A stretch of DNA of 14,925 bases from CAJWPI01 sp964571215 (GCA_964571215.1 CAZMZZ010000038.1:1-14925); one strand, 5' to 3'; counted from the stretch's first letter, positions 1-7,805 are shown. Numbers and translations: made by a program. Notes: generated by a model from the sequence alone, not told the origin.

Positions 1-1244
1 TCATTTGCACTTGCTGAAATCCAGTATCCTCCAGAAGCTGCTACGTTTGACATTGAAGCTATTACAGGAATCCCCTTAGTTTTAGCAGCTAAAATTTCTT
101 CTCTGATAACTTCTGAAGCAAAAGCACTTCCTCCCCCTGAATCTACTCTAAGTACTATAGCTTTAACATTTTCATCTTCATAAGCAGTTCTAAGTAAATT
201 GGCTGTTGAATCTCCACCTATTGTTCCGGGAGGTTGAACTCCATCAAGGATAGTACCTTTGGCAACTATAACAGCAATTTTGTTATCAGATTTTTCTACT
301 TCTTTCTCGCTAGCTATAACTTGAAAATATTCTCCACCTGAGATTTGATTAAAATCTGATTCATCTTCTGATTTACCGATTTTAGTTTTAAGATATTCTC
401 TCGTCTGAGTCCTGTTTAAAACTTTATCTACTAGATTAGCTTTTACTAATGCTGCAGATGCATTGCCATTTTCTTCTTTAATAAGAGTATTAGCATTATC
501 AGCAAAATACTGTAAGTTATCTGGCTGCATATCTCTATTTTCTGCTACTACTGATTTATAGGAATCCCAAATAACTTCCATATAAGCTTTTGCTGCTTCC
601 TTAGCCTCCTCGGACATATTATTTCTAATATAGGGTTCCATAGCAGATTTATACTTTCCTACTCTAAAAAGATTAACTGAGACTTTGAGTTTTTCTAAAA
701 GAGATTTGAAGTAAGTTCTGTATCTAGAGAGTCCTTCTAAGAAGATGAATCCATCTGGGTTTATAATTATTTCATCAGAGAAAGATGCAAGGTAATAACC
801 GCTTTGGTCATAATTATCTCCGGTGCTAATGATTATCTTCCCGGCTTGCCTTAATTCTTTGAGTGCTTGTCCTACATCAAAAAGAACAGTCTGCCCAGTT
901 CCATAAATATTATCTAAATTAAGTACAATGAATTTAATTCTGTCATCAGTTTTTACGTTCTCTAACACTTCAAGCAAATTATTTACTAACAGTTGTTTCT
1001 GAGGTTGGCCCTGAAGAAGAGAAGCTATCGGATTATTACCTCCTTCAATTTGTTCTACAATTGGACCTGGTGGATTTATAACAAGCGCTTTACCTTCTGG
1101 ATCCTTCAAACCACTTCCAAAAAAACTTCCTACTATCGCTGCTGATATAGCTAAGAGAATAACTAAAAATAAGAAGTTTGAAAGGAAACTTCTTATTTTT
1201 CCCACTACTTTCCAAAACTTTTGCGATCTAGTTTCTTCTGACAT
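1..1244 (-). CDS. sppA: Signal peptide peptidase SppA, long (67K) type, 3' end cut by window edge
   Basis: This is an inner-membrane serine protease of peptidase family S49 that degrades signal peptides left after protein export. The gene runs off the left edge, so about 414 codons are present; the E. coli protein has 618. Residues about 19-43 form one hydrophobic anchor (SFLSNFLFLVILLAISAA). The long form has two S49 repeats. The N-terminal repeat carries the catalytic lysine in GKYKSAMEP (Lys199, matching E. coli Lys209). The second repeat carries the nucleophile in AASGGYWIS (Ser404, matching E. coli Ser409). Both are present, so the visible part looks intact and active. The start is ATG at 1244, preceded by AAGGA a few bases upstream. 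It lies 13 bp downstream of the arsC stop on the same strand and is probably co-transcribed with it. The family call is firm; the missing C-terminus cannot be judged. Confidence 0.93.
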   Translation of the reverse strand, partial: MSEETRSQKFWKVVGKIRSFLSNFLFLVILLAISAAIVGSFFGSGLKDPEGKALVINPPGPIVEQIEGGNNPIASLLQGQPQKQLLVNNLLEVLENVKTDDRIKFIVLNLDNIYGTGQTVLFDVGQALKELRQAGKIIISTGDNYDQSGYYLASFSDEIIINPDGFIFLEGLSRYRTYFKSLLEKLKVSVNLFRVGKYKSAMEPYIRNNMSEEAKEAAKAYMEVIWDSYKSVVAENRDMQPDNLQYFADNANTLIKEENGNASAALVKANLVDKVLNRTQTREYLKTKIGKSEDESDFNQISGGEYFQVIASEKEVEKSDNKIAVIVAKGTILDGVQPPGTIGGDSTANLLRTAYEDENVKAIVLRVDSGGGSAFASEVIREEILAAKTKGIPVIASMSNVAASGGYWISASAN

Positions 1245-1257
1245 TTTTTCCTTTTTT

Positions 1258-1608
1258 TTAAATTAAATTAAGAACATTTTCTGGAGGGCGGCCTATTATA
1301 GCTTTTTGACCTTTCACAACAATGGGTCTTTCGATGAGTTTAGGAAATCTTAGCATGATCTTTATCAATTCAGAGTCAGCAATAGATTTGTCAGAAAGGT
1401 TGTTTATTTTATATTCATCTTCAGTCTTTCTTAAAATTTCTCTTGGAGTCATATCAAGCTTTTTTAAAAGAGCTGTCAATTCTTCTTGGTTTGGGGGTTT
1501 TTCCAGGTAGTGAATTACTCTTGGCTCTATTTTATTTTTTTTTAATATCTCCATAGTCAGTCTTGATTTACTACACCTTGGATTATGGTAGATGATAAAA
1601 TTACTCAT
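1258..1608 (-). CDS. arsC: Arsenate reductase, glutaredoxin-coupled ArsC family
   Basis: This is a cytoplasmic thioredoxin-fold protein that, in the ArsC family, reduces arsenate to arsenite with glutathione and glutaredoxin. At 116 aa it is slightly shorter than E. coli plasmid R773 ArsC (141 aa) and close to the chromosomal form. The signature YHNPRCSKSR carries the catalytic cysteine at position 12. The three arginines that bind the oxyanion in ArsC are all present at the expected numbers: Arg60 (ILRK), Arg94 (IERPIVV) and Arg107 (GRPPE). This argues against the related Spx or YffB groups. No arsR, arsB or acr3 gene is nearby, so a real role in arsenic resistance is unproven; such lone arsC genes are common. 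The start codon abuts that of the divergent tlpA-like gene, so its promoter and ribosome site must lie inside that gene. AGGA, about 11 bases upstream, is a plausible ribosome site. Confidence 0.9.
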   Translation of the reverse strand: MSNFIIYHNPRCSKSRLTMEILKKNKIEPRVIHYLEKPPNQEELTALLKKLDMTPREILRKTEDEYKINNLSDKSIADSELIKIMLRFPKLIERPIVVKGQKAIIGRPPENVLNLI

Positions 1609-2103
1609 ATGCAGTTAGGTCCTAATAAAGAATCTAGTATTTTCTTAAAGTCTAAATTTATTTTGCTGATAATAGGTCTTTCTCTAAGTCTTGTCACCTG
1701 TTCAAAACCAGATTTCTACTTATTTGATGGTACTAAAGGGAGTATTGCAGATTTAGAAGGAAAATGGGTAGTGATTAATTATTGGGCTGATTGGTGTCCT
1801 CCGTGTATTAAAGAATTACCTGAATTATCAAAGTTTTATCAAGAAAACAAAAATGAAGTGGTAGTTTGGGCATTTAACTTTGATCAACTAGAAGGAGAAG
1901 AATTAGAAGAGCAGATAGCAAGATTTAAAGTTAATGTACCTGTGCTGATGACAAATCCGGGTGAAGTCTTTGGGTGGGATTCTCCTGAGGGATTGCCTGC
2001 CACATATATACTAGACCCAAAAGGAGTTTTAAGAGAGTCTTTAGTAGGTCCTCAAACCCAAGAGAGCCTAGAAAAGCTGATTAAAAAGCTTCAATCGAAC
2101 TAG
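1609..2103 (+). CDS. TlpA/ResA-like thioredoxin-fold lipoprotein
   Basis: This is a predicted membrane-tethered periplasmic thiol-disulfide oxidoreductase of the TlpA/ResA/DsbE group. Numbered from the ATG at 1609, a basic N-terminus is followed by a hydrophobic stretch and a lipobox-like LVTC with Cys31 as the lipidation site. Threonine at -1 is less usual than Gly, Ala or Ser. The redox motif is WADWCPPC (Cys63, Cys66), and the cis-proline of the thioredoxin fold is in EGLPATYILD (Pro130). At 164 aa it is normal for the family. An in-frame ATG at 1585 would add eight polar residues and overlap arsC by 24 bp; I prefer 1609 because it gives a more ordinary signal peptide, but neither start has a strong ribosome site. 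Its stop is interlocked with that of the convergent M23 gene. The partner could be cytochrome c maturation or general periplasmic reduction; the sequence does not say which. Confidence 0.86.
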   Translation: MQLGPNKESSIFLKSKFILLIIGLSLSLVTCSKPDFYLFDGTKGSIADLEGKWVVINYWADWCPPCIKELPELSKFYQENKNEVVVWAFNFDQLEGEELEEQIARFKVNVPVLMTNPGEVFGWDSPEGLPATYILDPKGVLRESLVGPQTQESLEKLIKKLQSN

Positions 2104-2936
2104 GTGTTAGAACCTAAAAATAGAATAGGATCAATATTTATTCCTAATAGGATTGTTTGCCAATGAAGATGAGGTCCAGTAACCCTTCCGGTTTTCCCTA
2201 CTGACCCAATTATTTGATTCTGTTTTACTTCTTGTCCATTTGTTACTTTAATTTTTTCTAAGTGAGAGTAAGAAGTTAAGAGACCTTTCCCATGATCAAT
2301 ATATATAACATTCCCAGCATAGAAGAAATTTCCAATTAAAATTACCTTTCCATTAAGTGCTGCCCTTACATCCGTTCCAATTGGTGCTGCAATATCTGTA
2401 CCTGAATGAGGGTTGCGTGGGTTTCCATTAATAAATCTTTTAACTCCAAATTCACTGCTCATAATACCTAGGACAGGCAGCTCCATTTGCAGAGAACTTT
2501 GGGTAATTTGGGATACTGTTTTCACAGTTTCTTTTATAATTTTTGATTCATTTCTTATCCTATCTAAATATTTATTGGGAGGAGTAACTTTGTCTTGGTC
2601 GGCAATTTCAATTTTTGAAATCCTGTAATTTTTGTGGATTATTGTTACTTCTTCTATAACTTTATTGTCTAATTTTATTTGGATTTTTGAGTCTTTTTCA
2701 TCTAAACCAATAGGGTAGATAACTTTCCATTGGTAAGAGCTCAATTTGCATAAAAAGGGAGTTTTACCTTTAACTGAAATATTGGGTTGTTTTATTCCTG
2801 CATAGGTAAAGTCCACATTTATTATTCCCCCAGGAAAAGGTGAGTGAGTTGGTATTTCACAGTTCTGTAATGGTAAAAAGATAGAAGCACACGAGATTAG
2901 GAGAGGTAAAAGAAAGATTAGGGCCTTATTCTTCAT
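2100..2936 (-). CDS. M23 (LytM-type) peptidase, probable lipoprotein
   Basis: This is a predicted periplasmic zinc metallopeptidase of family M23, whose members cut peptide cross-links in peptidoglycan or act as amidase activators. The protein is 278 aa. A signal sequence ends in a lipobox-like LLISC with Cys16 as the probable lipid anchor. A beta-rich N-terminal region (about 30-115) and a helical linker (about 120-150) precede the LytM domain (about 155-275). All zinc and catalytic residues are visible: His177 and Asp181 in HSGTD, His225 in SYSHL and His258 in GPHLHW. It is therefore likely an active enzyme and not a degenerate EnvC/NlpD-type activator. The start overlaps the last 11 bp of xseA, so translation is probably coupled to it. 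Pairing of an M23 gene with xseA is, as I recall, frequent in Gammaproteobacteria. The stop codon shares a CTAG with the convergent tlpA-like gene. Confidence 0.9.
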   Translation of the reverse strand: MKNKALIFLLPLLISCASIFLPLQNCEIPTHSPFPGGIINVDFTYAGIKQPNISVKGKTPFLCKLSSYQWKVIYPIGLDEKDSKIQIKLDNKVIEEVTIIHKNYRISKIEIADQDKVTPPNKYLDRIRNESKIIKETVKTVSQITQSSLQMELPVLGIMSSEFGVKRFINGNPRNPHSGTDIAAPIGTDVRAALNGKVILIGNFFYAGNVIYIDHGKGLLTSYSHLEKIKVTNGQEVKQNQIIGSVGKTGRVTGPHLHWQTILLGINIDPILFLGSNT

Positions 2937-4281
2937 CTATTTTTTTTATCACTTTTGCTTGAATCTTACCTTCTCCTAGTAAAGCCTTTATTTTCTCTCC
3001 TATTCTTACTTCAGACTTTTTTCTTATCACTTTACCTGTAGTTTCTGATGAGATTATTGCGTATCCTCTGCCTAGCACACCCAAAGGACTGACAGCCTCT
3101 AAAGTAGCTACTAACTTTCCCGTATTTGTTTCAGCTTTTTTGATATTTTTTAGAACTGCATTCACTAATCTATTTTTTAAAAGCTTATTCCTTTCTTGAT
3201 CTTTAAGTGTTGTTGCTAAAGGAGATGTTCTTAATAAAGTTTCTAAATGTTGTCTGAATAATGCTTGTATTTCAAGCAAATAGACATCTATAGACCTTTT
3301 CATTCTTATATGTTGTTGATCTATTTTTTGATGAATTTGTATAAGTTTTTCTTTTGGATGTTTTAGCAATGCCTTAAGGTGGTTAACTTCTTTAGAAAGT
3401 TCTTTTAAAGAAGAATTCATACCATTAAGAAATTCTTCATAGTATGAATCAATTTTTGCTTTTAATTCAACGTGGCTTTCACTAATTATCTCTGCAGCAA
3501 TAGATGGGGTTGGTGCTCTATAATCAGCAACAAAATCTGCAATAGTAAAATCAGTTTCGTGACCTATTGCACTAACCACAGGTATTTGGCTTTCATCGAT
3601 GGCTCTTGCAACAATTTCTGTATTAAATCCCCAAAGATCTTCCATTGAACCTCCACCTCTAGCTAGTATCAAAACTTGAGCTTCTGGTAGAGCAGATCCC
3701 TTCTTAATTGCAAGAGATATCTCTCTAGAAGAACTTTCACCTTGTACAGAAGTTGGAATAGTAGTGAGATTCACAAGAGGAGATCTTCTGCTTAGAACCT
3801 TTATGATATCTTGAAGAACAGCTCCTGCAGGGGAAGTTACAACAGAGATGTTTATAGGAAGATAAGGTATTGTTTTCTTTCTTTGTTCGTCAAACAGACC
3901 TTCTTTTTCTAGTTTATTCTTTAACTCTTCAAAAGCTCTAAGGAGAGCTCCTTGTCCTGCCAATTCAATATAATCAATTTTTAGCTGGTATCTACCTCTA
4001 GCTTCATAAATGCTAATGTTTCCATTAACTAATAACTTATCCCCATCTTTAGGTTCAAAATTTATTTGCTTGTTTGCAGGAAGAAACATTGCACAACTTA
4101 TTTCAGAATTCGCATCTTTTAAAGAAAAGTACCAATGCCCTGAAGGAGCACACGTGAAATTTGATACTTCTCCTTCAACCCACAGCATAGAAAATTTTTT
4201 CTCAAGAAATTGTCTAGCTTTTTTATTTAATTGAGAAACTGTAAAAATTTCTTGGCTGTTCTTAAGGAAATTTTCAACCAT
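2926..4281 (-). CDS. xseA: Exodeoxyribonuclease VII large subunit
   Basis: This is the catalytic subunit of exonuclease VII, which together with several XseB subunits degrades single-stranded DNA from both ends in repair and recombination. At 451 aa it is the usual length. An N-terminal OB-fold (about 12-105, with GEVSNF and GHWYFSLKD) binds DNA. The catalytic domain follows (about 130-320) with VVTSPAGAVLQDII, ARGGGSMEDLWGFN and SAIGHETDFTIADF. Asp158, Arg208, His241 and Asp244 sit three positions after the E. coli residues reported as essential (155, 205, 238, 241). A charged helical stretch (about 270-370) fits the coiled coil that recruits XseB, and the C-terminal GRGYAIISSETTGKVI segment is typical. 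xseB is not in the window. The start at 4281 has no clear ribosome site; only 35 bp separate it from the divergent transporter gene. Confidence 0.96.
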   Translation of the reverse strand: MVENFLKNSQEIFTVSQLNKKARQFLEKKFSMLWVEGEVSNFTCAPSGHWYFSLKDANSEISCAMFLPANKQINFEPKDGDKLLVNGNISIYEARGRYQLKIDYIELAGQGALLRAFEELKNKLEKEGLFDEQRKKTIPYLPINISVVTSPAGAVLQDIIKVLSRRSPLVNLTTIPTSVQGESSSREISLAIKKGSALPEAQVLILARGGGSMEDLWGFNTEIVARAIDESQIPVVSAIGHETDFTIADFVADYRAPTPSIAAEIISESHVELKAKIDSYYEEFLNGMNSSLKELSKEVNHLKALLKHPKEKLIQIHQKIDQQHIRMKRSIDVYLLEIQALFRQHLETLLRTSPLATTLKDQERNKLLKNRLVNAVLKNIKKAETNTGKLVATLEAVSPLGVLGRGYAIISSETTGKVIRKKSEVRIGEKIKALLGEGKIQAKVIKKIDEE

Positions 4282-4316
4282 AATAGAACTATATCAGACT
4301 GAAACTTTTATAATTA

Positions 4317-5195
4317 ATGGAAAATTTAAAATCTACCTACATTGCGTTCTTATCCCTTTTTATTGGAGCAGCCTTGTTAGGTACTTCAGCTATTTTTGTT
4401 AGATTAAGTGAAACTTCTCCTTCAGTTACGGCCTTTTACAGAGCTCTTTTTGCTTTACCTTTTTTGTATTTTTGGCTTTTAACCACTAACAAGAATAAGG
4501 GCTCAGTAATGATAGAAAGAAAGCATTTTCTTATTCTTATATTAGCTGGAGTATTTTTTGGAATTGATATGGCTATTTGGAATTGGTCAATTAAATTTAC
4601 TTCTGTTGCTCATGCAACCCTCATGGCTAACACAGCTCCAATTTTTGTAACTTTAATTAGTTATTTTTATTTACGAAATAAAATTGAATCTTCTTTCTTT
4701 AGGGCCTTATTCTTAGCCTTTTCAGGTGTTTGTATTGTAATCCTTGCTGGTAGTGGTGCAGACTCTTCTAGACTCTTAGGAGATTCTTTAGGTTTAGTAG
4801 CTGCATTATTTTATGCATCTTATATTTTATGTATTAAAAGATTAACGGCTAACATTCCGCCTGCTTACACCCTTTTTTATGCAACATTATTTACAGCAAT
4901 CTTTTTATTACCAGTAGCCTATTTAGAATCTAAAAACCTTGCTCCAAGAACAAATGAAGGATGGGTAATTTTAATAACTTATGCTCTAGTAAGTCAGGCT
5001 TTAGCACAAGGTTTAATAACTTTTGGTATTTCTAAATTGTCAGCTCACTTTTCTTCATTAGTCTTACTAATCCAGCCAGTAGCTGCAGCAATATACGGAT
5101 GGTTAATAATATCTGAATCTATTAATATTGTTCAGATCATAGGGGGAGGGATTGTATTAATTGGAATCTATTTATCAAGTAGAGACCAGACCTAG
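4317..5195 (+). CDS. EamA/DMT-family transporter
   Basis: This is an inner-membrane permease of the drug/metabolite transporter superfamily with two EamA repeats. The 292-aa protein shows about ten hydrophobic segments, five per repeat. The first repeat begins at AALLGTSAIFVRLSE and includes TSVAHATLMANTAPIFVTL. The second begins at GDSLGLVAALFYASYILCIKR and includes SSLVLLIQPVAAAIYGWLI and the final GGGIVLIGIYLSS. The motifs are those of the exporter branch (RhaT/YedA-like), but EamA substrates (amino acids, metabolites, nucleotides, drugs) cannot be read from sequence. The gene is monocistronic: divergent from xseA across 35 bp and convergent with the enoyl-CoA hydratase gene, whose stop codon it interlocks with. 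No Shine-Dalgarno precedes the ATG, so initiation may be leaderless or rely on AT-rich context. A probable terminator follows inside the facing gene. Confidence 0.9.
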   Translation: MENLKSTYIAFLSLFIGAALLGTSAIFVRLSETSPSVTAFYRALFALPFLYFWLLTTNKNKGSVMIERKHFLILILAGVFFGIDMAIWNWSIKFTSVAHATLMANTAPIFVTLISYFYLRNKIESSFFRALFLAFSGVCIVILAGSGADSSRLLGDSLGLVAALFYASYILCIKRLTANIPPAYTLFYATLFTAIFLLPVAYLESKNLAPRTNEGWVILITYALVSQALAQGLITFGISKLSAHFSSLVLLIQPVAAAIYGWLIISESINIVQIIGGGIVLIGIYLSSRDQT

Positions 5196-5217
5196 TCCCA
5201 GTTTGGGTCTCTTTTTT
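5181..5217 (+). terminator. Probable intrinsic terminator of the EamA transporter gene
   Basis: A perfect 7-bp inverted repeat, AGAGACC (5181-5187) and GGTCTCT (5206-5212), is followed at once by a run of T (5212-5217) on the plus strand. The loop of 18 nt contains a second small dyad (CCCA, gtt, TGGG) that competes with the outer stem, so the real fold may differ. The element begins within the last codons of the transporter gene and covers the last codons of the facing enoyl-CoA hydratase gene. It has no T run on the minus strand and so should act on plus-strand transcripts only. Confidence 0.5.
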
Positions 5218-5998
5218 CAAGAAAGGCATTGATTCCTTCTTTAGCATCATCACTTTGTACACATTCAGCTATTTGTTTTTGCAAGAAGGGTAAAGCCTTT
5301 TCAAAACTCATAGCATCTTGTTTGTTATAAGCCGATAAACCCATTTGCATGGTGGATGGTGCCAAGTTAGATAATTGAGAAGCTAAGCTGTTTACTTCTG
5401 CATCTAAATCTTCTGCTTTTACAGTTTTATTTATTAGCCCCCAAGCTTCTGCCTGTTTTGCATCAATAGCTTCACCCCGCATACAAAAATCCAGTCCTGC
5501 CCTTTTTGGCATCACTCTAAATAATCCTGCCATAACCATAAAAGGCCATATACCTCTTTTAATCTCAGGAGCAGAGAACTGAGCATCTTCAACCGCTATG
5601 GCATGAGTAGAGTTGGTGACCATTAGCAAAGCTCCAGCAAGCACTGAACCTTGGATCTTAGCTATTACAGGCTTATTTAAGTGCCTTAAAGATAAGCTTA
5701 TATCTGTCTTACCTTCAATTTTAGGCACGGCTGAATCAGGTGCTTTTTCTTTTCCTGCCATAGCTCTTAAGTCTGCTCCAGCACAGAAAATATCTCCTTC
5801 AGCATCTATCACTACAACCCTAATGGTTCTTTCTTGCTTTGCATATGCCAGAGCATAATTAATTTCATTTGTCATCATTGAGTTAAGAGCGTTTTTTCTT
5901 TCAGGTCTACTTAAAGTAATGGTCAGAATGTTTTTCTGAATATTAATTTTTGTAGCCTCAAATATTAACCCTTCCAACGATAACTTCTTTTTGCTCAT
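5192..5998 (-). CDS. Enoyl-CoA hydratase/isomerase (crotonase) family, atypical active site
   Basis: This is a crotonase-fold protein of 268 aa, last gene of the carboxylase operon. By context it would hydrate, or isomerise, the product of the carboxylase, as AtuE (isohexenylglutaconyl-CoA) or LiuC (methylglutaconyl-CoA) do. The fold is clear: LSRPERKNALN near residues 29-39, the oxyanion-hole segment FCAGADLRAM (71-80), and the second oxyanion region at GSVLAGALL (117-125). Of the two catalytic glutamates of mitochondrial/E. coli hydratase (Glu144, Glu164), the second is present as Glu145 in SAPEI. The first falls on Leu125, and the usual GGG-(C/L)-E-L-A and CD signature is replaced by AGALLMVTNST. 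A single-glutamate isomerase or another crotonase reaction is therefore possible. The start at 5998 has a good GAGGA ribosome site. It begins 17 bp after the AtuA-like gene and shares its stop CTAG with the convergent transporter gene. Confidence 0.88.
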   Translation of the reverse strand: MSKKKLSLEGLIFEATKINIQKNILTITLSRPERKNALNSMMTNEINYALAYAKQERTIRVVVIDAEGDIFCAGADLRAMAGKEKAPDSAVPKIEGKTDISLSLRHLNKPVIAKIQGSVLAGALLMVTNSTHAIAVEDAQFSAPEIKRGIWPFMVMAGLFRVMPKRAGLDFCMRGEAIDAKQAEAWGLINKTVKAEDLDAEVNSLASQLSNLAPSTMQMGLSAYNKQDAMSFEKALPFLQKQIAECVQSDDAKEGINAFLEKRDPNWD

Positions 5999-6006
5999 AA
6001 TTTAGA

Positions 6007-6011
6007 TCCTC
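6007..6011 (-). promoter_or_regulatory. Ribosome binding site of the enoyl-CoA hydratase gene
   Basis: GAGGA lies 8 bases before the ATG at 5998, within the 17-bp gap after the AtuA-like gene. It is one of the few strong Shine-Dalgarno sites in the window and fixes this start. Confidence 0.6.
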
Positions 6012-6015
6012 AAGT

Positions 6016-7788
6016 TTAGGTCAATAAATAGTCTGGAACTTCTATTTCTTTAGCTCGAATATATTCACCTAAAGATTTTGCTTGCCCATCAAGTCTTGTA
6101 GAAGAAGAAACTCCATCCTGCAAAATATCATGTATATAGAAATTCAAAGCAAGTATATTTGGCAATTCATACCTTACAATTTTATATTCAGCTACATCAG
6201 GAAGAAGTTCTTTGAGTTTTTTTATAGTTAGGAAATCGTAAAGAAACGCATAAGATTTTTCAGTTTTTGCCCAAACACCTAAATTAGCACAACCTCCTTT
6301 ATCACCAGATCTTGTACCATACAATCTTCCAAAGTGTATTTTTTTGGTCTTTTTGACTTCAGATAAATTATTTTCATAAGGTTCTTTCTGGTAGTAGGTA
6401 TCTTCTAGACCTAATTGGCTAGTAGGTCTTATTTCAAAAGTTTCTCCAAGAAGATGAACTTTTTCAACTATATGTTTACTATCTATCAAAGCAGGCCAAT
6501 ATTCAATATAGTGGCCACTTGGAACAGAACCAGCTCTCCCTGTCCAGCCCGGTAAATTGGCTAGACCTAGTTCTACTATTTTTGCACTAAACAATCTTCC
6601 AACTAAATCTGGATTTTGGGACATGACACTAATTCTAAGAGAAGCTTGCGCTTGTTCATTTGAGTTAGGATTTTCTTTATCAGTTCTATGCAGCTGAACA
6701 TCTACTTTATCGAATTGGTCTTTCCCTCCTAAATTCTCAAAAATTGAATCTGTAACTAACTTAGCCTTTTCTTCAATATCTAAACCTGTTAACAAAATCT
6801 CAGTGCCATTTCTAAAACCTCCTGCCAAGTTAATGCATACTTTGTGAGTTTTAGGTGCGCTACTTCCACGACAACCACTAACATGCACTCTATTTTCTTT
6901 CTCTTGAGTTATCTTTAAAGTATCAAAGTGAGATACAACATCGGGGTTTATGTAGGCAGGACTTCCTATTTCATAAAGTAATTGAGCAGTTACGGTTCCT
7001 ACAGATACAAGGCCGCCTGTTCCAGGGTGTTTGGTTATAGTAAAGCTTCCATCTTGAAATATCTCAGCTATGGGGTAACCAATATTTGAGAAAGAAGGGA
7101 CTTCTTGAAAAAAAGAATAGTTTCCACCAGTAGCTTGAGCACCACATTCAATAATATGACCAGCTGCTAAAGCACCAGCAAGCTCATCATAATTGTCCCT
7201 TGACCAATTAAATTTCCATGCAGCTGGTCCAATAACTACAGCAGCATCAGTTACCCTAGGGCAAATAACCACATCAGCTCCTTTATCCAGAGCTTCTTTT
7301 ATCCCCCAAGCACCGAAATAAACATTAGCAGTAACAGGTTTTTTTTCGTATTCAGCTAAAGTAATATTTTTTTCTATATTTTTTAGTTTTTCACCCTTTT
7401 TCTCTAATTCTTCCAATCTAGGGATCAGGTCATCTCCATCTATATAAGCAACCTTTAAGGAAAGACCTAGTTCTTTAATGATTTCCTCAACATTTTCTGC
7501 CATTGAGACCGGATTAAGTCCTCCAGCATTTGTCACAATTTTAATCCCTTTTTCTTGGCAAGTAGCTGCTATATCCTTAAATTGCTTTAAAAAGGTCCCT
7601 ACATATCCATGGTCTTCTCCTCGCTTGATTCTTTGGTTGTAGAGGATCGCCATTGTAAGTTCTGCCAAGTAGTCTCCAGTCAATATATCAATAGGACCTC
7701 CTTCTATCATATCCTTTGCTGCAGACAATCTATCACCATAGAAACCACTGCAGTTTCCTATCAATATCTTTTCTTCGGAGGTTGACAT
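6016..7788 (-). CDS. AtuA family protein (DUF1446), acyclic terpene utilisation type
   Basis: This 590-aa protein has the two-domain layout of AtuA. A large N-terminal AtuA/DUF1446 core (about 5-450) opens with ILIGNCSGFYGDRLSAA and contains DILTGDYLAELTMAIL, TNAGGLNPVSMAENV, DVVICPRVTDAAVVIGP and GHIIECGAQATGGNYSFF. A C-terminal ferredoxin-like domain (about 483-590) opens with HFGRLYGTRSGDKGGCANLGVW. In Pseudomonas the atu cluster is needed for growth on citronellol and geraniol, and atuA is its first gene, but the biochemical step of AtuA is not established as far as I know. Homologues also occur beside acyl-CoA carboxylases outside true atu clusters, so the name alone does not prove terpene use. 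The gene is third in the operon, 17 bp after the biotin carboxylase gene and 17 bp before the hydratase gene. The ribosome site is weak, which fits translation within an operon. Confidence 0.9.
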   Translation of the reverse strand: MSTSEEKILIGNCSGFYGDRLSAAKDMIEGGPIDILTGDYLAELTMAILYNQRIKRGEDHGYVGTFLKQFKDIAATCQEKGIKIVTNAGGLNPVSMAENVEEIIKELGLSLKVAYIDGDDLIPRLEELEKKGEKLKNIEKNITLAEYEKKPVTANVYFGAWGIKEALDKGADVVICPRVTDAAVVIGPAAWKFNWSRDNYDELAGALAAGHIIECGAQATGGNYSFFQEVPSFSNIGYPIAEIFQDGSFTITKHPGTGGLVSVGTVTAQLLYEIGSPAYINPDVVSHFDTLKITQEKENRVHVSGCRGSSAPKTHKVCINLAGGFRNGTEILLTGLDIEEKAKLVTDSIFENLGGKDQFDKVDVQLHRTDKENPNSNEQAQASLRISVMSQNPDLVGRLFSAKIVELGLANLPGWTGRAGSVPSGHYIEYWPALIDSKHIVEKVHLLGETFEIRPTSQLGLEDTYYQKEPYENNLSEVKKTKKIHFGRLYGTRSGDKGGCANLGVWAKTEKSYAFLYDFLTIKKLKELLPDVAEYKIVRYELPNILALNFYIHDILQDGVSSSTRLDGQAKSLGEYIRAKEIEVPDYLLT

Positions 7789-7805
7789 GCCAGCAATATT
7801 TAAGG

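Noticed and set aside
2101..2116. TAGGT-gttaga-ACCTA hairpin at the tlpA-like/M23 junction as a bidirectional terminator
   Set aside because: The stem is only 5 bp and no T run follows it on either strand; A follows on the plus strand and mixed sequence on the minus strand.
4309..4314. TATAAT just before the EamA start as its -10 box
   Set aside because: It ends two bases before the ATG, so transcription would begin inside the coding sequence; there is no -35 either. In such AT-rich DNA it is probably chance.
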